Of a DNA stretch of 64,000 nt, positions 15,349 to 24,538 are shown piece by piece. Within the stretch, counting starts at the first letter, position 1. Each line of letters opens with the position of its first letter. Below the pieces are notes generated by a model. The model ran no database searches, was not told the DNA's origin, and saw only the letters and a list, made by a program, of their open reading frames with translations. The position numbers were made by a program, and so were the translations under genes. Origin of the DNA: Brenneria populi (GTDB taxonomy: Bacteria > Pseudomonadota > Gammaproteobacteria > Enterobacterales > Enterobacteriaceae); contig NZ_JAYWTM010000006.1 in assembly GCF_036016195.1 (NCBI RefSeq), positions 310,001 to 374,000 of the forward strand, written 5' to 3'.

Positions 15349-15358
15349 AACGGGGCGC

Positions 15359-15387
15359 ATTAAACCGTATTGCCCGCGCGGCGTCAA
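15359..15387 (-). promoter_or_regulatory. tRNA-Phe promoter
   Basis: On the minus strand TTGACG (15382-15387) and TTTAAT (15359-15364) are spaced by 17 bases. A GC-rich discriminator (GCGCCCC) follows, typical of stringently controlled stable-RNA promoters. The start would fall just before the mature tRNA. Confidence 0.75.
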
Positions 15388-15468
15388 CGGGTTTGTTGGT
15401 TAAACAGCGGAAAATCCCGCCGACTGCCGACTTTTCAGCCAAAGCGCGGGGCGCCGCGCCCTGCTGAT

Positions 15469-16044
15469 TCAGGTTAACGCGCCGTTTTTGCGGCATAAGG
15501 AGAAGCGCAGGACATCCTCCGCCAACCGTCGCGCCGTTGCAATGCTGGACGCCTGATGCTTGACCAGCAGTTTGCTCAGGCAGCCTTCCAGAATCAGTTC
15601 CATCTGCTGAGCCACCATTTCCGCATCGTCTGTTTCCAACTCCTCCAGCAGTGCGCGCGTGTAGCGGTAAGACTCCTGTTTTTGCTGCTCGGCAATCCGG
15701 TGTATCGGATGGTTGATATCGGGAAAGAAACTACAGGCGGCGATAAACAGGCAGCCGGGATAGCGCTGTTGTTCTACCGCGTTATGCAGAACCTGATACC
15801 TCGCCAGGAGTTTTTGCTCGGGGCTTTTCGTTTCATCCAGCAGAATCTTTCGCCGCCAGATATCAACCTGTTGGCTGTGGTAGCGCAGGCTGTCATAAAG
15901 CAGGGCTTCGCGATCGGGCCAGAACGGCAGCAGCTCCGTGACCGCAACGTTCAGCTTTTTAGCCAGCATTTCCAACGTGGTCATGGCGAAACCGTGCTGC
16001 TCTAACAGTGTGAGCGCTTGTTCAAGAACCTCTTCCCGTTGCAT
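15469..16044 (-). CDS. yjdC: TetR-family regulator YjdC
   Basis: This 191-residue regulator has an N-terminal helix-turn-helix (MTTLEMLAKKLNVAVTELLPFWPDREALLYDSL, about residues 21-53) in which the usual YxHF is FWPD. Length and position between tRNA-Phe and dsbD match yjdC of E. coli. Its target genes are not well established. It lies 44 bases downstream of dsbD on the same strand and may be cotranscribed with it. Confidence 0.88.
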   Translation of the reverse strand: MQREEVLEQALTLLEQHGFAMTTLEMLAKKLNVAVTELLPFWPDREALLYDSLRYHSQQVDIWRRKILLDETKSPEQKLLARYQVLHNAVEQQRYPGCLFIAACSFFPDINHPIHRIAEQQKQESYRYTRALLEELETDDAEMVAQQMELILEGCLSKLLVKHQASSIATARRLAEDVLRFSLCRKNGALT

Positions 16045-16088
16045 TGGGTTTCCTCCAAAAGAGCGGTTGCCAGAGAGAATAGTGTCGT

Positions 16089-17795
16089 TTATGGGCCGAG
16101 CTTCTGCAAATGCGCCTGGAATTTCTCCGCATCCATAAAACCGGTGACGCGCGAGTCGGGGATTTCGTTACCCTGCGCATCGAAAAACAGAATGGTGGGC
16201 AGCCCCAGAACCTGTAACTGTTTCAGCAGATTGCTCTGCTCCTCCCGGTTTTCGGTTACGTCAGCCTGTAATAACGTCATGCGTGATAAATGGCGTTGCA
16301 CGCCGCTATCGCTGAAGGTGTATTTTTCAAACTCTTTGCAGGCGACGCACCAGTCGGCGTAAAGGTCGAGCATCGCCGGTCGATGGCTGTTCGCCAGCGC
16401 ATGTTTTAAGCCGGCCGCGTCGGCGACGGGCGTGAAGCTAAGGGCGGAAACCGCGCGTTGCCGTTCGGGCGCGCCTGATGCGAATACCCAATCCTGGAGC
16501 GGCCTGGCGCTGATTAACGCGCTTGCCAGCAGCAGGATCTGCACGCCGCGCGCCCTGCCTGTACGGCTGCGTAAGCTCAGCGCGAACGCCCAGCCGAAAA
16601 AGGCGACGCCCAGCAGGCTCCACAGCCTGGCCCCCCAGCTTTCGCCCGGTATGCGCTCAAGAAGAAAAACCGGCAGCGCCAGAATAACGAAACCAAAGGC
16701 TTCTTTGACGTACTGCATCCATGGGCCGCTGCGCGGCAGCAGTCGGTTGCCGAATAGCGTGACCAGAATCAACGGCAGGCCCATGCCGAACGCGTACAGG
16801 TAGAGCGTTCCGGCGCCCGCGGCGATATTACCGCTTTGCGCGATATACAGCAGGATGGCGCTAAGCGGCGCAGTGGTGCAGGGCGAGCAGATTAATCCCG
16901 CCAGCGCTCCCATGCCGAATACGCCGGTCAGCGAGCCGCCTTGCCGACGATTGCTCCACTCCGCCAGCCGGGTTTGCACGGCGGACGGCAATTGCAGGGT
17001 ATACAGGCCGAACATCGACAGCGCCAGCGCGATGAACAGCGCGGAGAGCGTAATGAGAACGTACGGATGCTGCAGCGCGGCCTGGAAGCGTAGTCCGGCG
17101 GCGGCGACGATTAACCCCAGCAGCGTATAGGTCAACGCCATCCCCTGTACGTAGGTCATTGACAGCCAAAAGGTGCGCCGAAGCGTCAATCGGGTATTTC
17201 TGCCCAGCACCAGGCTGGATATCAGCGGATACATCGGCAATACGCAGGGCGTAAAGGCGACGCCGATGCCAATCAGCAACGCCCACCAGGGGGAGAAAGG
17301 CGGCATTGGCGACGGCTGCGGCGCGGCCGTCGGGGCCGCGGCCTGAACGACCTGGCGCAGCGGGATGACGCGCGTCTCCGGCGGGTAGCAAAATCCGGCT
17401 TCGGCGCAGCCCTGATAGGTTACTTTGACCGTGGCGTTTTCACTCGCCTGGCGCAGCGGCACGGTCAGCGCCGCGTGGCGTTTGAAGATGAAAACCTGGC
17501 CGAAATAGTCGTCCCGGTGGCTGATGCCTTCCGGTAGGCTGACGTCGCCCAGCAGCACGTTGCTGCCTTCCAGCTTTATCTGCTGGCGATAGAGATAGTA
17601 GCCGGGCTCTATCTCCCAATTAATGGTTAATTGGTCATTGCGCTGCTGAAAGTCGAAAGCGAATGCCCGATCGACCGATAGAAACGCGGTTCCAGGGCTA
17701 TTGCCGATGCCGGATTGACCAAAAGGGGAGGATGCGGCGGCAGAGCCAAGCGCGCTGCAGATCAGGATAATCAGCGTAAAGATGCGTTGAGCCAT
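16089..17795 (-). CDS. dsbD: Thiol:disulfide interchange protein DsbD
   Basis: This 568-residue inner-membrane protein passes electrons from cytoplasmic thioredoxin to periplasmic DsbC, DsbG and CcmG. All three redox pairs are visible: Cys130 and Cys136 in the periplasmic alpha domain (GCAEAGFC), Cys184 and Cys306 in the membrane core (FTPCVLP; CSPCTT), and WCVACK (Cys483, Cys486) in the thioredoxin-like gamma domain. A signal peptide (residues 1-21) precedes the alpha domain. Its start overlaps the cutA end by 25 bases. Confidence 0.96.
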   Translation of the reverse strand: MAQRIFTLIILICSALGSAAASSPFGQSGIGNSPGTAFLSVDRAFAFDFQQRNDQLTINWEIEPGYYLYRQQIKLEGSNVLLGDVSLPEGISHRDDYFGQVFIFKRHAALTVPLRQASENATVKVTYQGCAEAGFCYPPETRVIPLRQVVQAAAPTAAPQPSPMPPFSPWWALLIGIGVAFTPCVLPMYPLISSLVLGRNTRLTLRRTFWLSMTYVQGMALTYTLLGLIVAAAGLRFQAALQHPYVLITLSALFIALALSMFGLYTLQLPSAVQTRLAEWSNRRQGGSLTGVFGMGALAGLICSPCTTAPLSAILLYIAQSGNIAAGAGTLYLYAFGMGLPLILVTLFGNRLLPRSGPWMQYVKEAFGFVILALPVFLLERIPGESWGARLWSLLGVAFFGWAFALSLRSRTGRARGVQILLLASALISARPLQDWVFASGAPERQRAVSALSFTPVADAAGLKHALANSHRPAMLDLYADWCVACKEFEKYTFSDSGVQRHLSRMTLLQADVTENREEQSNLLKQLQVLGLPTILFFDAQGNEIPDSRVTGFMDAEKFQAHLQKLGP

Positions 17796-18103
17796 GTCAG
17801 GTAATCGCTATCGCCATGCAATACCGGTAACGCCAGCAGTTCCGGGGTTTGGTAAGGATGGTGTCGTTTCAGATGGGTCAGCAAAGCCTGCTGATGTGAA
17901 ATATCGCTTTTGATCAGCATTTGTACTTCCGACTGCTGCTCAAGTTTGCCTTCCCAATAGTAGAGGGAGCGAGCGCCGGGCAGCAGCGTTACGCAGGCGG
18001 CGAGCCGCGTTTCCAGCAATGATGCGGCAAGCCGCTGCGCGCAGGGCTCGTCAGGCGCGGTACAGAGTATGACGACGGCATCGCAAGCCGGGCGGTCCGA
18101 CAT
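17771..18103 (-). CDS. cutA: Divalent-cation tolerance protein CutA
   Basis: This 110-residue CutA1 trimer-forming protein has the family sequence CTAPDEPCAQRLAASLLETRLAACV and the Y-Y-WEGK segment (RSLYYWEGKLEQQSEVQMLIK). Mutants were linked to copper tolerance, but the biochemical role is not settled. It overlaps the dsbD start, as in related enterobacteria. Confidence 0.93.
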   Translation of the reverse strand: MSDRPACDAVVILCTAPDEPCAQRLAASLLETRLAACVTLLPGARSLYYWEGKLEQQSEVQMLIKSDISHQQALLTHLKRHHPYQTPELLALPVLHGDSDYLTWLNASLR

Positions 18104-18227
18104 CGTGGCCTCCGTTTAAAGTGAACATGGGGAACACTATACCTTGCTTTGTCTTATGAGGGGAAATGCGCGCTATCAGGCAGAGGCGCGCCGCCTGCGG
18201 GAAACGGGTGCGCCTTGGGACGGATCG

Positions 18228-19667
18228 TTACGACTGTTCGTTTTCGTCGGTATAGCGTTTGGCTTTATAGGCCGGGTGCATCAGGTTTTGGGTAGAGAAG
18301 ATGTCGTCCAGCTCGGTTTCGGTCAGCAAACCGCGCTCCAGAACGACTTCGCGCACGCTTTTGCCGGTTTCCGCGCAGATCTTGCCGACGATATCGCCGT
18401 TGTGGTGGCCGATAAACGGGTTAAGGTAGGTAACGATGCCGATGGAGTTGAATACGTAGGCTTCGCAGACCTCTTTATTGGCGGTAATGCCGTTGACGCA
18501 TTTTTCCAGCAGGTTGTGGCAGGCATTGGCCAGGATATGCGTTGATTCGAACATCGCCTGGCCGATAACCGGCTCCATGACGTTTAGCTGAAGCTGGCCG
18601 GCTTCGGCGGCCATAGTGACGCAGGTATCGTTGCCGATCACTTTAAAACAGACCTGGTTGACCACTTCCGGAACCACCGGGTTAACTTTGGCCGGCATGA
18701 TTGACGAGCCCGCCTGCAGCTGCGGCAGGTTGATTTCATTCAAACCGGCCCGCGGTCCGGAGGAGAGCAGGCGCAGATCGTTACAGATTTTCGACAGCTT
18801 TACCGCCACGCGCTTAAGCGCGCTGTGCACCATGACATAGGCGCCGCAGTCGGAGGTCGCTTCGATCAGGTCTTCGGCGGGAACGCACGGCAGGCCGCTG
18901 ACTTCCGCCAACCGTTTTACCGCCAGCTGCTGATAGCCGTCCGGCGTATTCAGCTTGGTGCCGATCGCCGTCGCGCCCAGGTTCACTTCCAACAGCAGTT
19001 CCGCGGTGCGCAGCAGATTTTTATTTTCTTCCTTCAATAACACATTAAAAGCGTGGAATTCCTGACCCAACGTCATCGGCACCGCGTCCTGCAATTGGGT
19101 TCGCCCCATTTTCAATATGTTCTCAAATTCTTTGGCTTTACGTTCGAAGCCGTCGCCGAGCCGCGTCAGCGCGTCGACCAGCTTCAGGGTGGCGGCGTAA
19201 ACCGCGATACGAAATCCGGTGGGGTAGACGTCGTTGGTTGATTGACACTTGTTCAGATGGTCGTTTGGATTGAGATACTGGTATTCGCCTTTTTGGTGTC
19301 CCATCAGCTCCAGGCCGATATTCGCCAATACTTCGTTGGTGTTCATGTTTACCGAGGTGCCCGCGCCGCCTTGATAAACATCGATCGGGAATTGATCCAT
19401 GCATTTGCCGTTGTACAGCACTTCATCACACGCCTGAATAATGACATCGGCGATTTTCCGCGGGATGGTTTGCAACTCCTTGTTCGCCAGCGCGGCGGCC
19501 TTTTTCACCATGACCATACCGCGCACAAATTCCGGAATGTCGCTGATTTTACTGTTGCTGATGTAAAAATTTTCGACAGCCCGTAAGGTATGAACACCGT
19601 AGTAGGCATCCGCGGGAACTTCTTTGCTACCTAACAGGTCTTCTTCAATACGAATATTATCTGACAT
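18228..19667 (-). CDS. aspA: Aspartate ammonia-lyase (aspartase)
   Basis: This 479-residue enzyme converts L-aspartate to fumarate and ammonia. It carries the fumarase/aspartase signature GSSIMPAKVNP, whose serine loop acts as catalytic base, plus the substrate-binding GGAGTSVNMNTNEV and TNDVYPTG segments. In E. coli dcuA, the aspartate/fumarate exchanger, lies between aspA and cutA; here only 124 bases separate them and dcuA is absent. The gene is therefore uncoupled from its usual transporter. Confidence 0.96.
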   Translation of the reverse strand: MSDNIRIEEDLLGSKEVPADAYYGVHTLRAVENFYISNSKISDIPEFVRGMVMVKKAAALANKELQTIPRKIADVIIQACDEVLYNGKCMDQFPIDVYQGGAGTSVNMNTNEVLANIGLELMGHQKGEYQYLNPNDHLNKCQSTNDVYPTGFRIAVYAATLKLVDALTRLGDGFERKAKEFENILKMGRTQLQDAVPMTLGQEFHAFNVLLKEENKNLLRTAELLLEVNLGATAIGTKLNTPDGYQQLAVKRLAEVSGLPCVPAEDLIEATSDCGAYVMVHSALKRVAVKLSKICNDLRLLSSGPRAGLNEINLPQLQAGSSIMPAKVNPVVPEVVNQVCFKVIGNDTCVTMAAEAGQLQLNVMEPVIGQAMFESTHILANACHNLLEKCVNGITANKEVCEAYVFNSIGIVTYLNPFIGHHNGDIVGKICAETGKSVREVVLERGLLTETELDDIFSTQNLMHPAYKAKRYTDENEQS

Positions 19668-20051
19668 GAGAGCCTTCTCTATATATCTGCTGACTGGAAT
19701 TCGTGCGCACGCATTGCGCTGTTATTGATATCATTTCGGGATATTTAACCAGATAAAAGCTCGTTTCCGTAATTATGTGCTGATTTATTCCCGTAAAATA
19801 GTAGTCTGGATCACTATCTGAATCTTTCCATTAGGCTCAGATAAATGAACCGTGATAGTCGTCATGGCTCGCCGCTTTCAGGCAACAAATAGTTATGGCA
19901 TAGCTTGAAAACAGTCAATCACGCTACCATCTCAGTAGATTATAATGTGCAGTGCAGCGATGCCTGGTCATATTTGTTTTCAATAACATAATTTGTTTAC
20001 AACAATAGCGTTTGTTTTTAACAACAGGCGTTCTCAAAACAGGAGAGTCCG
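19668..20051. other. Divergent aspA/fxsA intergenic region
   Basis: This 384-base AT-rich region carries the promoters of aspA and fxsA. I find TTGATATCAT near 19725, which partly resembles an FNR half-site arrangement, but no complete FNR or CRP site that I would defend. No gene is supported. Confidence 0.5.
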
Positions 20052-20522
20052 GTGCGCTGGTTACCGTTGTTATTAATTTTTCTTTTCGCATACATAGAGA
20101 TATCGCTGTTTATTCAGGTGGCGGAGGTGCTCGGCGTCGCGATAACCCTGCTGCTGGTGGTGTTCACTTCCTGCGTCGGCGTGTCGCTGGTGCGTAACCA
20201 GGGAATGCGGACAATCGTGCAGATGCAGCAAAAAATGGCGCAGGGAGAGAGTCCCGCGGCGGAGATGGTAAAAAGCGTATCGCTGGTGCTGGCGGGGTTT
20301 CTGCTGCTGGTTCCCGGATTCTTCACCGATTTCCTGGGGCTGTTGTTGCTGTTGCCGCCGGTGCAAAAGCGCCTGACCCTCAAGCTGATGCCGCATTTGC
20401 ATATCTGGCGTTCCGGCCCCGGCGCCGCGGCCTCCGGCGGCAATACGTTCGAAGGCGAGTATCAACGTAAAGATGACGCCGGCAGAAATATTGAGCGGCG
20501 GGATCAAAACGACGATCGCTGA
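20052..20522 (+). CDS. fxsA: Membrane protein FxsA
   Basis: This 156-residue inner-membrane protein has four hydrophobic segments: residues 3-22, 25-48 and a pair around 76-101. In E. coli overproduction of FxsA relieves exclusion of phage T7 by the F plasmid; its normal role is unclear. The start is GTG at 20052 with AGGAGAG about 7 bases upstream, and the product begins MRWLPLLLIFLF like the family. A charged, hydrophilic tail ends the protein. Confidence 0.92.
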   Translation: MRWLPLLLIFLFAYIEISLFIQVAEVLGVAITLLLVVFTSCVGVSLVRNQGMRTIVQMQQKMAQGESPAAEMVKSVSLVLAGFLLLVPGFFTDFLGLLLLLPPVQKRLTLKLMPHLHIWRSGPGAAASGGNTFEGEYQRKDDAGRNIERRDQNDDR

Positions 20523-20546
20523 GTGTTAGATTAATCACAAAACGAA

Positions 20547-20582
20547 CAATATTTATCTTATTGATAAATATTGTTTTTTTGT
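20547..20582 (+). terminator. Intrinsic terminator after fxsA
   Basis: CAATATTTATC (20547-20557) pairs perfectly with GATAAATATTG (20563-20573) across a 5-base loop, followed by a T-run to about 20582. It insulates groES from fxsA. Confidence 0.85.
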
Positions 20583-20632
20583 TTTTTCGCCACAAAAATC
20601 ATCGCGAGATGCAAAAAAAAATAAATTTCCCC

Positions 20633-20660
20633 CTTGAAGGGAAAAGGATCGCCCCCACTT
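20633..20660 (+). promoter_or_regulatory. Sigma-32 heat-shock promoter of groES-groEL
   Basis: CTTGAAG (20633-20639) and CCCCACTT (20653-20660) are separated by 13 bases. They match the sigma-32 consensus and the arrangement of the E. coli groE promoter, about 80 bases upstream of groES. Confidence 0.85.
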
Positions 20661-20741
20661 AAAACACCACAAGGCCGAGTATGACGGCATATCCGGCGTT
20701 TATCCTAAACTGATATGGACTTTCTCAAAGGAGAGCTATCA

Positions 20742-21035
20742 ATGAAAATTCGTCCATTGCATGACCGCGTGATCGTCAAGCGCAAAGAAGTTGAGTCCAA
20801 ATCTGCTGGCGGTATCGTTCTGACCGGCTCCGCCGCAGGTAAATCTACCCGTGGTGAAGTACTGGCCATCGGCCATGGGCGCATCCTGGAAAACGGTGAA
20901 GTTAAACCGCTGGATGTGAAAGTAGGCGATATCGTTATTTTCAATGATGGCTATGGCGTGAAGGCAGAGAAGATTGATAACGAAGAAGTCTTGATCATGT
21001 CTGAAAGCGACATCCTGGCGATTGTTGAAGCGTAA
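20742..21035 (+). CDS. groES: Co-chaperonin GroES
   Basis: This 97-residue co-chaperonin forms the heptameric lid of GroEL. MKIRPLHDRVIVKRKE, the mobile loop SAGGIVLTGSAAGKS (about residues 17-32) and the IVEA end are typical. I chose the ATG at 20742, preceded by AAGGAG, rather than an upstream in-frame ATG at 20715. It is followed by groEL after 47 bases. Confidence 0.98.
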   Translation: MKIRPLHDRVIVKRKEVESKSAGGIVLTGSAAGKSTRGEVLAIGHGRILENGEVKPLDVKVGDIVIFNDGYGVKAEKIDNEEVLIMSESDILAIVEA

Positions 21036-21082
21036 TTGCGCGTAACTCATCTGAACTGAACGAATTTAAGGGAAATACACCA

Positions 21083-22735
21083 ATGGCAGCTAAAGACGTA
21101 AAATTCGGTAATGACGCTCGCGTAAAAATGCTGCGCGGCGTAAATGTACTGGCTGATGCAGTGAAGGTTACCCTGGGCCCGAAAGGCCGTAACGTGGTAC
21201 TGGATAAATCCTTCGGCGCGCCAAACATCACTAAAGACGGCGTTTCCGTGGCGCGCGAAATCGAACTGGAAGACAAGTTCGAAAACATGGGCGCGCAGAT
21301 GGTGAAAGAAGTCGCCTCCAAAGCGAATGACGCGGCGGGCGACGGCACCACCACCGCCACCGTACTGGCTCAGTCCATCATCACTGAAGGCCTGAAAGCC
21401 GTCGCCGCGGGCATGAACCCGATGGATTTAAAACGCGGTATCGATAAAGCCGTTGTCGCCGCGGTTGAAGAGTTGAAAAAACAATCCGTGCCTTGCTCTG
21501 ATTTCAAAGCTATCGCACAGGTCGGCACCATCTCTGCGAACTCCGACGACACCGTGGGTAAACTGATTGCCGAAGCCATGGAAAAAGTGGGCAAAGAAGG
21601 CGTTATCACCGTTGAAGAAGGCACCGGCCTGCAGGACGAACTGGACGTCGTCGAAGGTATGCAGTTCGATCGCGGCTACCTCTCTCCTTACTTCATCAAC
21701 AAACCGGAAACCGGTTCCGTCGAGCTGGAAAGCCCGTTCATTCTGCTGGCTGACAAAAAAATCTCCAACATCCGTGAAATGCTGCCGGTTCTGGAAGCCG
21801 TTGCCAAAGCAGGCAAACCGCTGCTGATTATCGCAGAGGATGTTGAAGGCGAAGCGCTGGCTACGCTGGTGGTCAACACCATGCGCGGCATCGTGAAAGT
21901 GGCCGCCGTCAAGGCGCCTGGTTTCGGCGACCGTCGTAAAGCCATGCTGCAGGATATCGCTATCCTGACCGCGGGTACGGTTATCTCTGAAGAGATCGGT
22001 CTGGAACTGGAAAAAACCACGCTGGAAGATCTGGGTCAGGCGAAACGCGTCGTTATCAACAAAGATACCACCACCATCATCGACGGCGTGGGCGACCAGG
22101 CGACCATCGAAGGCCGCGTGACTCAAATTCGTCAGCAGATTGAAGACGCGACTTCAGACTACGACAAAGAAAAACTGCAGGAACGCGTGGCTAAACTGGC
22201 CGGCGGCGTAGCCGTGATCAAAGTCGGCGCGGCGACTGAAGTTGAGATGAAAGAGAAGAAAGCCCGCGTTGAAGATGCGCTGCACGCCACCCGCGCGGCG
22301 GTGGAAGAAGGCGTGGTCGCCGGCGGCGGCGTTGCGCTGATTCGCGCGGCTTCCTCTGTCTCCGCTTCTGGCCTGAAAGGCGATAATGAAGACCAGAACG
22401 TGGGTATTAAAGTTGCGCTGCGCGCGATGGAATCTCCGTTGCGTCAGATCGTGGTTAACGCCGGCGAAGAAGCCTCCGTTATCGCTAACAATGTTAAAGC
22501 GGGTAAAGATAACTACGGTTACAACGCGGCGACCGAAGAGTATGGCGACATGCTGGACTTCGGTATCCTGGATCCAACCAAGGTTACCCGTTCCGCTCTG
22601 CAATACGCGGCTTCCGTTGCCGGCCTGATGATCACCACCGAATGTATGGTGACCGATCTGCCGAAAGAAGAAAAAGCGGATTTAGGTGCAGCCGGCGGTA
22701 TGGGCGGCATGGGCGGTATGGGCGGCATGATGTAA
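21083..22735 (+). CDS. groEL: Chaperonin GroEL
   Basis: This 550-residue protein folds other proteins in an ATP-driven tetradecameric cage. The sequence carries GDGTTTATVLA (ATP site, about residues 86-96), AAVEEGVVAGGG near 404-415, and a C-terminal tail of GGM repeats. Codon use is strongly biased to preferred codons, as expected for a highly expressed gene. The start follows AAGGGAAA. Confidence 0.99.
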   Translation: MAAKDVKFGNDARVKMLRGVNVLADAVKVTLGPKGRNVVLDKSFGAPNITKDGVSVAREIELEDKFENMGAQMVKEVASKANDAAGDGTTTATVLAQSIITEGLKAVAAGMNPMDLKRGIDKAVVAAVEELKKQSVPCSDFKAIAQVGTISANSDDTVGKLIAEAMEKVGKEGVITVEEGTGLQDELDVVEGMQFDRGYLSPYFINKPETGSVELESPFILLADKKISNIREMLPVLEAVAKAGKPLLIIAEDVEGEALATLVVNTMRGIVKVAAVKAPGFGDRRKAMLQDIAILTAGTVISEEIGLELEKTTLEDLGQAKRVVINKDTTTIIDGVGDQATIEGRVTQIRQQIEDATSDYDKEKLQERVAKLAGGVAVIKVGAATEVEMKEKKARVEDALHATRAAVEEGVVAGGGVALIRAASSVSASGLKGDNEDQNVGIKVALRAMESPLRQIVVNAGEEASVIANNVKAGKDNYGYNAATEEYGDMLDFGILDPTKVTRSALQYAASVAGLMITTECMVTDLPKEEKADLGAAGGMGGMGGMGGMM

Positions 22736-22813
22736 TGCGACGAGAGTCGCCATGAGGCGTCCTGCTTTTATGGCGGCTTGAGCCGATTTACATCTGTTTC
22801 CTCTATGCCGTAC

Positions 22814-22857
22814 AAAAGGCGTTGTCTGGTGGAAAACACCGGCCGGCGCCTTTTTTA
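22814..22857 (+). terminator. groE operon terminator
   Basis: AAAAGGCG (22814-22821) pairs with CGCC plus T-run (22847-22856), enclosing a second stem CTGGTG/CACCGG (22826-22831, 22837-22842). The remaining 200 bases up to ubiC hold its promoter; I see no further gene between groEL and ubiC. Confidence 0.7.
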
Positions 22858-23070
22858 TGTCTCGCCCGTTCGTCGCCGGTTTGTCTTTCCTGATTGTTTT
22901 CTTCTTGATTTTTTTCTCCTTTTTCGGGCTTTTTACCGCCTCGGTCCAGCGGCTACAATGTCGCCGTATTCGGTATCAATCAGGGCGAACGTGTTATCAG
23001 GACGCTATTCTGCGCTACAATATGAGTCGCTTACTTTATTTACGAATTCCCCCTGAGCGGAGTAGGGATA

Positions 23071-23592
23071 ATGTCTGATGGAGCGCATTTTTCCCTGCGC
23101 GCGGCCAAATGGTTTACCGGGCAGCCGGCGATAATTCCCGCGCGCGTTCGGGATTGGCTGATGGAAACGCATTCAATGACGCGGCGCCTTGAGGCGCATT
23201 GCGTTCGGTTGACGGTCTCTATCCGCAGTGAAGGCTTTGTCACGCCGGGGGAGCCGGATGATGAATGCGCCCACCTGCCGGTTAGTGAGCGTTACTGGCT
23301 GCGCGAAGTCGTGCTTTATGGCGACGGGCGTCCCTGGTTATTCGGTCGTACCCTGATTCCCCGGCAAACGCTGGCCGGCGCCGGCATCGACTTGACGAAC
23401 ATCGGTAGCGTACCGCTGGGGCGTTATCTTTTTCAGCATGACGCTCTGACGCGTGATTATATACATGTCGGACTCTGTGAAGGGCTGTGGGCGCGGCGTT
23501 CCCGTTTGCGTCTTTCTGGTCATCCGTTATTGTTGACCGAGCTATTTTTACCAGAGGCGCCGCTTTATTTGACGGAGAGTCGTGAAGGCTAG
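23071..23592 (+). CDS. ubiC: Chorismate pyruvate-lyase UbiC
   Basis: This 173-residue enzyme converts chorismate to 4-hydroxybenzoate and pyruvate, the first committed step of ubiquinone synthesis. Active-site positions known for the family appear as Arg78 (WLREV), the PLGRYLF segment (115-121) and Glu162 (LPEAPLY). It is 25 bases upstream of ubiA, which uses its product. Confidence 0.95.
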   Translation: MSDGAHFSLRAAKWFTGQPAIIPARVRDWLMETHSMTRRLEAHCVRLTVSIRSEGFVTPGEPDDECAHLPVSERYWLREVVLYGDGRPWLFGRTLIPRQTLAGAGIDLTNIGSVPLGRYLFQHDALTRDYIHVGLCEGLWARRSRLRLSGHPLLLTELFLPEAPLYLTESREG

Positions 23593-23616
23593 CCGGTAAT
23601 TGAGGAGATTAGTCCG

Positions 23617-24480
23617 TTGGAAAGAAGTGTAACGGCGGGGAAGTGGCTGGCTTACTGTCGGTTGATGCGTATTGATAAGCCAATAGGTTCTCTGCTGCTG
23701 CTGTGGCCGACACTGTGGGCGTTGTGGCTGGCTGGGCGCGGGGCTCCAGAACCGTGGACATTACTGGTGTTTGTCGCCGGCGTCTTTTTGATGCGGGCGG
23801 CCGGCTGCGTGATCAATGATTACGCCGATCGTCATTTCGACGGGCACGTCAAGCGCACCGCTTCGCGTCCGTTGCCCAGCGGCATGGTCAGCGAGCAGTC
23901 CGCCAAGATCTTGTTTGTCGTGCTGATCCTGTTGGCGTTCGGCCTGGTTCTGACGCTGAATATGATGACGATCTGGCTTTCCGTCGCCGGGCTGGCGCTG
24001 GCGTGGATATATCCGTTTATGAAACGCGTCAGCCACTTGCCGCAGTTTGTGCTGGGCGCGGCGTTCGGCTGGTCGATACCGATGGCCTATGCGGCGGTCA
24101 GCGAGTCGCTGCCCGCTACTTGCTGGATGATGTTTCTGGCTTACGTCTGCTGGACGGTCGCCTACGATACGCAGTATGCGATGGTTGACCGGGATGACGA
24201 TCTCAAGATCGGCATCAAATCCACCGCTATTTTGTTTGGCCGCTTCGATACCCTGATTATCGGCCTGCTGCAGTTGGGCGTGCTGCTGCTGCTGGCGGCG
24301 CTGGGTTATATGGCGGCGCTGGGGCCGGTGTTTTACCTGGCGTTGCTGATTGCCGCCGGGCTATTTATTTATCAGCAGACGCTGATTGCCGGGCGGGAGC
24401 GGAATGCGTGCTTTCGTGCGTTTAAGAATAATAACTATGTCGGCATGGCGCTGTTTATCGGCGTGCTGTTCGGCCTGTAA
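23617..24480 (+). CDS. ubiA: 4-hydroxybenzoate octaprenyltransferase UbiA
   Basis: This 287-residue inner-membrane prenyltransferase attaches the isoprenoid tail to 4-hydroxybenzoate. Two aspartate-rich Mg-diphosphate motifs are visible: NDYADRHFD (about residues 69-77) and DTQYAMVDRDDD (about 182-193). There are about eight membrane segments. The start appears to be TTG at 23617, preceded by GAGGAG, and the product begins like the family (then LMRIDKPIGSLLLLWPTLWAL). The weak start codon may keep output low. Confidence 0.95.
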   Translation: MERSVTAGKWLAYCRLMRIDKPIGSLLLLWPTLWALWLAGRGAPEPWTLLVFVAGVFLMRAAGCVINDYADRHFDGHVKRTASRPLPSGMVSEQSAKILFVVLILLAFGLVLTLNMMTIWLSVAGLALAWIYPFMKRVSHLPQFVLGAAFGWSIPMAYAAVSESLPATCWMMFLAYVCWTVAYDTQYAMVDRDDDLKIGIKSTAILFGRFDTLIIGLLQLGVLLLLAALGYMAALGPVFYLALLIAAGLFIYQQTLIAGRERNACFRAFKNNNYVGMALFIGVLFGL

Positions 24481-24538
24481 GCGCTCTGGATGAAATGGGC
24501 GCAAGGCGGCGATACTTCGCCGCCTTTCCGGTTAGTGA

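Noticed and set aside
21428..22126. 232-codon frame antisense to groEL.
   Set aside because: Phe/His/Gln-rich antisense shadow of a strongly biased coding sequence; no independent support.
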